Below, piece after piece: positions 44,705 to 52,366 of a stretch of DNA of 64,000 nt. The stretch is taken from contig NZ_VORT01000001.1 of NCBI RefSeq assembly GCF_007997155.1, forward strand, positions 434,001 to 498,000, in the 5' to 3' direction. This stretch comes from Aequorivita antarctica (lineage in GTDB: Bacteria; Bacteroidota; Bacteroidia; Flavobacteriales; Flavobacteriaceae). The notes under the pieces were generated by a model. That model was not told the origin of the DNA, did not search any database, and saw only the letters and a program-made list of their open reading frames with translations. Position 1 is the first letter of the stretch; each line of letters opens with the position of its first letter. The position numbers were made by a program, and so were the translations under genes.

Positions 44705-45303
44705 ATACAACTACTAAAAAAAATATTTAAAACCTTCGGCAAAACATACCGAAGGTTTTTTTCTGCCTTTAAGCTATCGTGAAAAACTACCACGCTTCCG
44801 GCTTTTATATACTTCAGCACATTTTGCAGGCATTCTTCTTCGGAAACTGTTGCGTCATAATCATAGCTAATGATATCCCACATCACAATTTTAAACCCTT
44901 TTTTCTGAAGTATTTTGGATTGTTTTGAAGTGATCTTGCCATAAGGTGGTCGGAATAGCTTAGAGTTGATTATTTCTTCTGCCAAAAGCACGTTTTTAAT
45001 GTATGGTGAGGTTTCTGTTTTTGTTCCTTTCAAATGGTTAAAAGTATGATTACCCACTGAATGACCTTCAGAAAGAATTCTTCGGTAAATTTCAGGATGT
45101 TTTTTTACATTTTCGCCGATACAAAAAAACGTAGCTTTTGCATTGTACTTTTTTAATTCGTCCAACACCCAAGGCGTTATTTCCGGAATTGGGCCGTCGT
45201 CAAAAGTGAGATATACAGCGTTTGATTTACGCGAAAATGCCCAGATCCGTTCAGGGTATAACCGCTGAATGAATCTGGGCATTTTTACTAAATTGAATTT
45301 CAA
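44701..45303 (-). CDS. polysaccharide deacetylase (CE4/NodB)
   Basis: Metal-dependent deacetylase of 200 residues acting on N- or O-acetyl groups of a glycan. NodB motifs are visible in order: TFDDGP (motif 1), HSVGNHTFNH (motif 2, the metal His pair) and FRPPYG (motif 3). There is no signal peptide or membrane anchor, unusual for peptidoglycan deacetylases, so it may act on a cytoplasmic precursor or leave by another route. Its stop overlaps that of the secreted protein gene by 4 bases, and the terminator of that gene lies inside its last 20 codons. The DUF2723 gene is 5 bases upstream on the same strand. Confidence 0.9.
   Translation of the reverse strand: MKFNLVKMPRFIQRLYPERIWAFSRKSNAVYLTFDDGPIPEITPWVLDELKKYNAKATFFCIGENVKKHPEIYRRILSEGHSVGNHTFNHLKGTKTETSPYIKNVLLAEEIINSKLFRPPYGKITSKQSKILQKKGFKIVMWDIISYDYDATVSEEECLQNVLKYIKAGSVVVFHDSLKAEKNLRYVLPKVLNIFFSSCI
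44730..44763 (+). terminator. terminator embedded in the convergent deacetylase gene
   Basis: Stem AAACCTTCGG / CCGAAGGTTT with a 9-base loop, followed by a T run on the plus strand, 26 bases after the stop of the secreted protein. The same bases encode the RYVLPKVL region of the deacetylase on the minus strand. Confidence 0.85.
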
Positions 45304-45308
45304 TTGTT

Positions 45309-48300
45309 TTAGTTTATAGGAACTTCTTTCTCAATTTCTTCTGATGGATCCCGTTCCATTTTTCTCAAAAGGTTTGAATCTAAAGGAATTTCAATTGTTG
45401 AATCCTTTTCGAGTTCTTTGTCCAGATCCATAGCTTCATCTGGAGAATAGAAATGGCGGAAAAGTTTTAGATAATCATTGAATTTCTTTGCTTCTGCTCT
45501 GCCAAAAGTTTCGTCATCATACATCACCACAAGTTGCACCAAACTTCTATAACGCTCCATATCACTAATAATATCTGATGCAATGGTACGCTGTTTGTTA
45601 AATTTCAAACTGTTGTAATAGGAAAGATGTTCTTGATACATTTTGGTAACATCGTCATAAACCTTTCGTGCTTTTTCGGGCTTGTCTAGTTCATAATAGC
45701 CGATAACATAAGGTTCCAATAGGCTGTAATATTCAAAATACTTCACTGGCATTTTCTCCATTGCAAGGTCAAGCACCTTTTCGGCTTTGTCTTTTTCGTC
45801 ATTGTTTATTAAAGTTTCAGCAAGACGGGCAAGATTACTTCTGTAAGTGATTCCGTTTCTTCGGGTTTCAGTATCGTGATATATATCTGGACTACCGCTA
45901 TTGCCCCAGTCCCATGACATAACGATGTTATACATCTTATCTGCGTCAATTCGACCCATATCAAAAGGACTTCGCTTGTCGACCGGTGTTTTTATTGGAA
46001 CCAATTTATAAACTACGCCGTCCAATTGCAGATAATCTTTCATCCATAAATAGTCATCATCACCAAAACTTCCGCCACTGAAATAAATGGGGCGTTCCCA
46101 ATTGTTGTTGGCAATGATATCCAGCATCATCATTCGGTTTTTGTAAATGATATCGCCCTTTAAGTTTACGTCGATATACGGAACGATTTTGTCAGCATCC
46201 TTTGGATCCACGATTCCGCTTTTCAAAACGGCTTCTTTGTCAACAGGAATACGAATCACTTTTGAAGGGAAGGTATGCACCTGCTGGCCGCTTGGCAGTT
46301 CCATTTGGGTGGCGGGACTGTCATTGGCCACAAAATTCATCCAAGTTTTAATGTCGATAGTGTCCTGAGTGGTTTTTTGATGAATTAAAAAGTCGCGCGA
46401 GCCTGATCGATATTTTTCGTGGGATAACTGTGAAGGAATTGGATCGCTGGTAAAGGCTTTCTTCTTCATATCGTCTATATACCAATCCGTTTGGAACAGA
46501 CTTGTATTTATAATACGCACATCTTGACGGTAGCCTTCAATATTTTGGGCATACCAAAGCGCAAAAGTGTCGTTATCGCCAATGGTGAAAAGTATTGCAT
46601 TTTTGTCGCAGGAATCTAAATACATTTTGCCCATAGACTGTGCGGTATATCGCCCACTGCGGTCGTGGTCGTCCCAGTTCTGTGTTGCCAATAATATTGG
46701 AGCGGCCAAAGCTGAAACAATAAGCACAACCGGAAGTGCGACTTTTGGCTTCACATAATTTTTCATTAGGTCGAAAAGCGCATACACGCCATAGCCTATC
46801 CACATCGCGAAAACGTAGAAGCTTCCAACCAAGGCATAGTCACGCTCGCGAGGTTCAAACGGTCGTTCGTTGAGGTATATCTTTAAGGCAAGCCCCATAA
46901 ACAGGAATAACACCAACAATACCCAAAAGCCTTTTTGGTCGTTCTTAAAGTGAAAAACCAACCCGATAATTCCTAAAATTAAGGGTAGAAAAAAGTAAGT
47001 ATTCCGTGCTTTATTGGTTTTCATATCGCTCGGCAGATTATCCTGATTGCCCAAGCGGAGCGCGTCAATAAATTTAACACCGCTAATCCAGTTTCCGTGC
47101 AAATCTGTGTATTGGCCTTGCACATCATCCTGTTTGCCAGTGAAATTCCACATAAAATAACGCCAGTACATATATCCAAATTGAAACTCGAACATGAATT
47201 TCATATTCTGAAAAAAGGAAGGTCTTTTTATGTCGAGATACTGTCCGAAATTCTTTAGAAACTTGTCGTAACCATCTTTATCAACCAAGTCTTGGCTGTA
47301 TGCTTGTTTGAATTTGTTCACTTCCTCAACAAGTCTGGGTTCACTTAAATATTCACTTTTTATAGAAAAATCCAGACCTCCGGTAAATTCCATATAGTTA
47401 GAACTATGCTCTGTGCTCCACATTCTTGGAAAGAAACCTTTTTGTGAATCTTCAGTGTTTTGGCTGGCGTTTTTGAAGTTGTTTACAATCACATACTTGC
47501 CTGTGGCCTCATCCTTTTCATAGTTTGGCTTGTCATCCTTGTAAGGGTTGTCCTCATCTAAGCCAACATAACTTTCGGTAAAAAGAGGGCCGTAAAAAAG
47601 ATGTGTTTCAGGATATTGTTCACGATTGTAATAGGCTAAAAGTTCGCGGGCGTTGTTCGGGTTATTTTCATTGATTACAGTACCAGCATTTGCACGAATA
47701 GGGAGCATCAGCCAACTTGAAAACCCTATGAATATAAAAAGCACGCACAGCAACAGCGTATTCAATTGAGCAAATCCTTTTTTTCTGGTGAAACGCAATC
47801 CAAATATAAAAATAACAATAAATAATAGTGCCGCAAAAATGGTCCCAGAGTTAAATGGAAGCCCAATACTGTTTACAAAAAACAATTCTGAACCACTGAA
47901 AAACTTCATCGTCCAAGGCAGTAAAAGTTTAAAGATCAAAAGAAGAATAGCAACGGTAACAATATTGGCAATTATGAAATTTTTTACAGTAATTGTTTTA
48001 TAATGTTTGAAGAAATAAAGAAACCCGATGGCAGGAATAGTAAGTAACGCCATAAAGTGAACTCCAAATGAAAGCCCGATAATAAAGGCGATAAGTATTA
48101 CCCATCGATTACCGCGCGGCTCAAGCATTTCACGTTCCCAGCGCAGGGCAGTATAAAACAATACAGACATCAAAAATGTGGCACTTGCATACACTTCCGC
48201 CTCTACAGCGTTGAACCAAAAACTATCGGTAAACGCAAAAGCCAATGAACCCACTGCAGCACTTCCTATTATAGCAATAGCATTAGTTTTTTCAATTTCT

Positions 48301-48632
48301 TGATGTTTTGAAACCACATTTGTGAGCAATATGGTAAGCGACCAAAACATAAATAGAATAGTAAATGCACTAGCAAAAACCGACATTAGGTTAATGGTAA
48401 GTGCAATGTAGGAGGCATCTGGCGCGAAAATGGAGAAAAACGCTCCCAAAAGTTGAAATAATGGCGCTCCTGGCGGATGGCCAACTTCGAGGTTACTGGA
48501 AGTGGCAATATATTCACCTGCATCCCAGAAGCTTACCGTTGGTTCTACGGTTAGCCAGTAAGTAATAAGGGCAATCGCAAAGACGAGCCAGCCAGTGATT
48601 TTGTTCCATTTTGTAAAGTTGAAAGAACCCAT
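45309..48632 (-). CDS. DUF2723 membrane protein (glycosyltransferase-like)
   Basis: Large polytopic membrane protein of 1107 residues from the ATG at 48632; the longer frame adds 18 residues of intergenic DNA. The N-terminal half has about 12-14 helices, and the first loop FWDAGEYIATSSNLEVGHPPGAPLFQLLGA is the DUF2723 hallmark. It carries an acidic DAGEY motif like the DE-type site of GT-C glycosyltransferases. The C-terminal 400 residues form a soluble domain with tetratricopeptide-like helices. DUF2723 is shared with eukaryotic TMEM260, an O-mannosyltransferase, so a lipid-sugar donor protein glycosyltransferase is plausible. It lies 5 bases before the polysaccharide deacetylase. Confidence 0.85.
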   Translation of the reverse strand: MGSFNFTKWNKITGWLVFAIALITYWLTVEPTVSFWDAGEYIATSSNLEVGHPPGAPLFQLLGAFFSIFAPDASYIALTINLMSVFASAFTILFMFWSLTILLTNVVSKHQEIEKTNAIAIIGSAAVGSLAFAFTDSFWFNAVEAEVYASATFLMSVLFYTALRWEREMLEPRGNRWVILIAFIIGLSFGVHFMALLTIPAIGFLYFFKHYKTITVKNFIIANIVTVAILLLIFKLLLPWTMKFFSGSELFFVNSIGLPFNSGTIFAALLFIVIFIFGLRFTRKKGFAQLNTLLLCVLFIFIGFSSWLMLPIRANAGTVINENNPNNARELLAYYNREQYPETHLFYGPLFTESYVGLDEDNPYKDDKPNYEKDEATGKYVIVNNFKNASQNTEDSQKGFFPRMWSTEHSSNYMEFTGGLDFSIKSEYLSEPRLVEEVNKFKQAYSQDLVDKDGYDKFLKNFGQYLDIKRPSFFQNMKFMFEFQFGYMYWRYFMWNFTGKQDDVQGQYTDLHGNWISGVKFIDALRLGNQDNLPSDMKTNKARNTYFFLPLILGIIGLVFHFKNDQKGFWVLLVLFLFMGLALKIYLNERPFEPRERDYALVGSFYVFAMWIGYGVYALFDLMKNYVKPKVALPVVLIVSALAAPILLATQNWDDHDRSGRYTAQSMGKMYLDSCDKNAILFTIGDNDTFALWYAQNIEGYRQDVRIINTSLFQTDWYIDDMKKKAFTSDPIPSQLSHEKYRSGSRDFLIHQKTTQDTIDIKTWMNFVANDSPATQMELPSGQQVHTFPSKVIRIPVDKEAVLKSGIVDPKDADKIVPYIDVNLKGDIIYKNRMMMLDIIANNNWERPIYFSGGSFGDDDYLWMKDYLQLDGVVYKLVPIKTPVDKRSPFDMGRIDADKMYNIVMSWDWGNSGSPDIYHDTETRRNGITYRSNLARLAETLINNDEKDKAEKVLDLAMEKMPVKYFEYYSLLEPYVIGYYELDKPEKARKVYDDVTKMYQEHLSYYNSLKFNKQRTIASDIISDMERYRSLVQLVVMYDDETFGRAEAKKFNDYLKLFRHFYSPDEAMDLDKELEKDSTIEIPLDSNLLRKMERDPSEEIEKEVPIN

Positions 48633-48781
48633 AAGTACATATAAATTTGAATGGGACGAATTTACTAATAATATACATAGCCCCAAGTATGTAAATGGGG
48701 TAACGTATAACCTGGTACGATATTTTTAACTAATTGATAGATTTGCCAAAAAAACGAGAACTAATTTTTTGCGACAAAATG

Positions 48782-48812
48782 TTTGCAAAAGACAAACTTT
48801 GTATTAAATTTG
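48782..48812 (+). promoter_or_regulatory. promoter of tRNA-Gln
   Basis: TTTG (48782-48785), a 19-base spacer and TAAATTTG (48805-48812) form a full Bacteroidota promoter. The tRNA starts about 65 bases downstream. Confidence 0.7.
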
Positions 48813-48876
48813 CACCTCCTTAACTAAAAAATATTTTTTGTTTAGGAGAGCGAAAGCTCAATTTTTTTTTTGGAAT

Positions 48877-48949
48877 TGGCCCATGGTGTAACTGGCAACA
48901 CGTCTGTTTTTGGTACAGAAGAGTCTAGGTTCGAGCCCTAGTGGGCCAA
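48877..48949 (+). tRNA. tRNA-Gln (anticodon TTG)
   Basis: A 73-base cloverleaf. The acceptor stem TGGCCCA / TGGGCCA has seven pairs. The anticodon stem is TCTGT / ACAGA with loop TTTTGGT, putting anticodon TTG at 48910-48912 (reads CAA, Gln). The T arm is CTAGG TTCGAGC CCTAG. Discriminator A; no encoded CCA. Its own promoter and terminator flank it, so it is a single-gene transcript. Confidence 0.97.
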
Positions 48950-48956
48950 CAAAATA

Positions 48957-48990
48957 AAACCTCAATCTTGAAAAAGGTTGAGGTTTTTTT
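48957..48990 (+). terminator. terminator of tRNA-Gln
   Basis: A 13-bp stem (AAACCTCAATCTT / AAGGTTGAGGTTT, one wobble) with a GAAA tetraloop, then a T run, starting 8 bases after the tRNA. Confidence 0.9.
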
Positions 48991-49060
48991 ATTTTCTGAT
49001 CTTTTTTAAAATAATCAAAAAGACTTGTAGGCTCGCTTGACCGTGGGTGACATATGCATA

Positions 49061-49094
49061 ACCCAATTTTGAAAAAGATTGGGTAATTTTTTTT
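49061..49094 (+). terminator. second terminator-like hairpin after tRNA-Gln
   Basis: Stem ACCCAATTTT / AAGATTGGGT (one wobble) with a GAAA loop, followed by a T run (49087-49094). It resembles the tRNA terminator in loop and core, as if duplicated, but no gene is visible just before it. Confidence 0.7.
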
Positions 49095-49167
49095 AATCGT
49101 TTTTTATAATGTTATAGAACCATTTGATTTTCAGTATTTAATAAATAGCTCTCTTCTAAATTATATA

Positions 49168-49205
49168 AAACCGGTTCTATGTTATAATAGAATAGGTTTT
49201 TTTAT
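49168..49205 (+). terminator. third terminator-like hairpin after tRNA-Gln
   Basis: Stem AAACCGGTTCTAT / ATAGAATAGGTTT (one mismatch and one wobble) with loop GTTATA, followed by a T run. Confidence 0.6.
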
Positions 49206-49259
49206 TTTTTAATTTTCTTATGTTTACCGTTATTAACCACGTAAAAAAATTTTTTGACA

Positions 49260-50930
49260 ATGAAAAAAACAATATTCTCTCTTTTGCTGTTGACAGCAAC
49301 ATTCTTTAGTTATGGACAAAAAGAACTTTCATCGGATTACAGTTATGCTGTAAGTGAGCCATACCAAGTTTATGACTCCCCAAAAAAATATTATTTCTCT
49401 GACGGAAACCAAATTTTGAGTATCAAACCATGGAAAAAGAGTGTGGTGTTACAAAAATTTGATGTGGGGACGCTCAATTTAATTTCAGCCAAAGAATATG
49501 AAGACTTTCCCGATAATTATGTTGTTGAGGGCATGAAGCAATTGCAGGATAAATATTATCTTTTTTATTCATCTTGGAGTGGCAAACAAACCGAGCACGA
49601 ACAACTTTTCTACAGAGAAATAAATTTTGGGACAGGTGAATTTATGGGAGAAGCGGTGAAGTTAATAGATATTGACGGTAGATTAGCCGGTACTTTTGCC
49701 TCGACCGCCGGAGTTTCTGTACCTTTTGCATTTGGGTTTGGTGTTACCGATAAATTTGATTTCTTAACATCATTGGACGAATCAAAAATTCTTGTTCAAT
49801 ACAGAAGAAAGCCAGAGGTTAAAAATGACAAAGAAAGTTATGATATCATTGGCACAGAGGTTTTTGATAAATCATTGAACAAGCTTTGGTCAAATGAATA
49901 CACCATGCCATACACAGAGAGAAGAATGGATGTGGAGGATTTGGCCGTTGATTCAGGAGGTAATGGATATATATTAGCTAAAGTTTTTCATGATGATAGT
50001 AATAAAGACAAGAAAAAACGAAAGGATGAAGAAGCCAATTATCACATGGAACTGTTCAGACTTTCAAAAGGTTCTTCTGAAATAGAAAAAACCAAAATTG
50101 ATCTGGGAGATAAATTTATAAATGGAATTTCTCTTTTCGAATCCTATGAAGGATATATGATTTGTTCCGGGTTTTATACAAACGGTCTTAACAATGAATT
50201 GCACAATGCAGATGGTCTTTACACCTTTAAAATTACGAAGGAAGGAAAATTGGTTGATGAAAAATCATATGAAATTCCTTTGGAGGTTTTGAATCAATAT
50301 GTTAAAAACAGAACTAAAAAACGAAACGAACGCAAAGATGAGGATGGAAAAGCAGAATTTGAGCACATGAAGTTACGAAATCTTGTAATTAGTGATGACG
50401 GTAGTTTATTATTGATTGGCGAACAAACATTTTTAGTTGTTCATCGTACTCCAAAAAGAACTTACGTAACCTATCATAACAATGATATTTTGGTTTCAAA
50501 AATAGATGCCTCCGGAAACTTGGCTTGGATGCGAAAAATACCGAAACGACAAATAGGCCAACCAAAGATGGGAGAGGTTTATGATACTAGTAAAACATAT
50601 AAAGGAGGAATGTCATACTCTTATTTTAATGCAAACGGAAATCACTATATTGTGTTTTTGGATAATGTTAAAAACATCGATTTAGAATTGGATCAAATTC
50701 CAGCATTGCATAGTGATGGCAATGGAGGTTACCTTACTTCCTATAAAATAAATGATAGTACTGGGTCATTTTCTAAGGGGTCAATATTAGACACAAGAGA
50801 AGTGACAGACAAAATGGAAGTTTATCAATTCAGCAATAACAGAATTGTAAAAACGGCTGAAGACCAATTTGTTTTAGAAGTTTATAAAAAACAAAAAGAA
50901 GATGTACTTATTAAAGTTGACATTAAGTAA
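49260..50930 (+). CDS. unrecognised secreted protein
   Basis: I do not recognise the family. The ATG at 49260 gives a clean signal peptide (MKKTIFSLLLLTATFFSYGQ); an in-frame TTG two codons earlier is less likely. The protein of 556 residues is strand-rich with WD/propeller-like alternation (e.g. DGSLLLIGEQTF, DIKNIDLELDQ-like turns). It contains a Lys/Arg/Asp/Glu-rich segment (KDKKKRKDEE near residue 250). There is no T9SS sorting domain or lipobox, so it is probably periplasmic or outer-membrane associated. A terminator follows, and the flexirubin cluster begins beyond it. Confidence 0.7.
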   Translation: MKKTIFSLLLLTATFFSYGQKELSSDYSYAVSEPYQVYDSPKKYYFSDGNQILSIKPWKKSVVLQKFDVGTLNLISAKEYEDFPDNYVVEGMKQLQDKYYLFYSSWSGKQTEHEQLFYREINFGTGEFMGEAVKLIDIDGRLAGTFASTAGVSVPFAFGFGVTDKFDFLTSLDESKILVQYRRKPEVKNDKESYDIIGTEVFDKSLNKLWSNEYTMPYTERRMDVEDLAVDSGGNGYILAKVFHDDSNKDKKKRKDEEANYHMELFRLSKGSSEIEKTKIDLGDKFINGISLFESYEGYMICSGFYTNGLNNELHNADGLYTFKITKEGKLVDEKSYEIPLEVLNQYVKNRTKKRNERKDEDGKAEFEHMKLRNLVISDDGSLLLIGEQTFLVVHRTPKRTYVTYHNNDILVSKIDASGNLAWMRKIPKRQIGQPKMGEVYDTSKTYKGGMSYSYFNANGNHYIVFLDNVKNIDLELDQIPALHSDGNGGYLTSYKINDSTGSFSKGSILDTREVTDKMEVYQFSNNRIVKTAEDQFVLEVYKKQKEDVLIKVDIK

Positions 50931-50956
50931 ATCCTAAATATCCTTTTGCGTTTAAC

Positions 50957-50990
50957 AAAACAACCATCTTTAATTAGGTGGTTGTTTTTT
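50957..50990. terminator. terminator between the secreted protein and the flavoenzyme
   Basis: Stem AAAACAACCA / TGGTTGTTTT with a 12-base loop followed by T residues, in the convergent gap of 91 bases. It can serve both strands. Confidence 0.8.
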
Positions 50991-51021
50991 CAAACAATTG
51001 ATAAGAAGCATTAAAGTATTG

Positions 51022-52266
51022 TTAGTTAGCAACTTCATTTTCCATATCAATAACCTTCGCAACCGTCTTTACAAGACGGTTGTGGTTTTTTACAAAGGGA
51101 TTGGAGTTATCCCAAACATAACCTGCAAGTACTGCGCAAATCTGTTCTTTTATCACAGGGTTTTCGGGACGATGGAAAAATATTTTTTGAAGATTGCCAG
51201 TGTACCATTCACTAACGTAGGTTCTAAAAACATCCACGCCTTTCATAATATATTTTGTGTAATCTTCTTGCCAATCAACCTTTTCGCCATTCAACTCTTT
51301 AGTTATTAATTTGGCGGCTTTCAAGCCAGATTCAGTAGCGAAGGTAACCCCCGATGAAAATACAGGGTCCAAAAACTCGGCGCTATTCCCAGTAAGCGCA
51401 TAGCCTTTTCCGTAAAGTTGTTTTACGGCTTTGGAATAATTTTTAATAATGTGTGGTTCAAAAAGAAATTCCTGATTTTTCAATCTATCATAATAATAGT
51501 CAGAAATTTTCAGCATATCTTTTAGTTTTTCAGCATTAGTGCCTTTAAAAGATTCAATAAATTCTGTTGGCCCAACAAATCCAATGCTCGTGTTTCCGTT
51601 AGAAAAAGGAATCACCCAAAGCCATACTTCGTCTTTTACTACATCAAAAGTAATGAGGGTTCCTTCAACACCTGCGGGGCGTTCGGTTTCCTTTACGTGG
51701 GTATAGATAGCTGAGTTAGGGTTTAGTGTAGAGGGTTTTTCCAAATCCAGTAAACGTGGTAGAACTCGCCCATAACCACTGCTGTCAATAATGAATTTTG
51801 CTTTTATGTTGTATTCGTTTCCTTCTTCGGTTTTAATTGTTGTTGTGGAATTTCCGTTTTCATCAAATTCCACCGAAGTAACTTCATGCCCAAAGGAAAC
51901 ATCAACGCCTTTTTTCACGATTTCTTTGGCGAGTGTATGGTCAAAATCGGCTCGTGGAACCTGCCAGGTGTAATCCCACCCGGGAGTGTGTTTTTTTCCA
52001 AAGTCGAAATTACAAACAATGTCATTTTTCAAAAATCGCGCCCCAGCTTTAATTTCAAATTTCTGCTCCACCAAACAATCTAAAAGCCCTGTTTCCTCAA
52101 AGTGATCCATACAGCGAGGCAAAAGGCTTTCACCAATTACAAAACGAGGAAACTTACTTTTTTCAACCACTTTGGAGCTTATTCCGTTGTTCTTTAAGTA
52201 GGAAGCAGCAACGCAGCCAGAGGGGCCTGCACCAATAATTAACACATCAACAGTAATATCATTCAT
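51022..52266 (-). CDS. FAD-dependent oxidoreductase, halogenase-like
   Basis: Flavoprotein monooxygenase-type enzyme of 414 residues. The N-terminal FAD-binding Rossmann motif is GAGPSG (12-17), and GESLLP (45-50) matches the halogenase/reductase subgroup. W215-L-W-V-I-P220 fits the WxWxIP signature of flavin-dependent halogenases, which keep the flavin away from the substrate. A second FAD motif is GNSAEFLDPVFSSG. Divergently placed 100 bases from the tyrosine ammonia-lyase gene, it probably halogenates, hydroxylates or reduces part of the flexirubin. Whether it truly chlorinates cannot be decided by motif alone. Confidence 0.8.
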   Translation of the reverse strand: MNDITVDVLIIGAGPSGCVAASYLKNNGISSKVVEKSKFPRFVIGESLLPRCMDHFEETGLLDCLVEQKFEIKAGARFLKNDIVCNFDFGKKHTPGWDYTWQVPRADFDHTLAKEIVKKGVDVSFGHEVTSVEFDENGNSTTTIKTEEGNEYNIKAKFIIDSSGYGRVLPRLLDLEKPSTLNPNSAIYTHVKETERPAGVEGTLITFDVVKDEVWLWVIPFSNGNTSIGFVGPTEFIESFKGTNAEKLKDMLKISDYYYDRLKNQEFLFEPHIIKNYSKAVKQLYGKGYALTGNSAEFLDPVFSSGVTFATESGLKAAKLITKELNGEKVDWQEDYTKYIMKGVDVFRTYVSEWYTGNLQKIFFHRPENPVIKEQICAVLAGYVWDNSNPFVKNHNRLVKTVAKVIDMENEVAN

Positions 52267-52366
52267 ATTATTAAGATATAGATTGTTAAAAAATTCTAAA
52301 TTTGCAATCTAAAGTTACCAAATTATTTTAGACTGAAATTTAATAAAACATTTGATTCAACTATAA

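Larger units (their letters stand above)
48991..49259. other. gene-free stretch with two further terminator-like hairpins
   Basis: No coding frame of note is visible between the tRNA terminator and the gene at 49260. Besides the two hairpins listed separately, the segments 48991-49058 and 49096-49167 are AT-rich and show no tRNA cloverleaf. They could encode short untranslated RNAs, each ending in its own terminator. Confidence 0.4.

Noticed and set aside
48991-49058. Possible tRNA remnant between the first two hairpins after tRNA-Gln
   Set aside because: No acceptor stem or TTCRANY T loop can be built; only short Gly/Cys-like fragments are seen.
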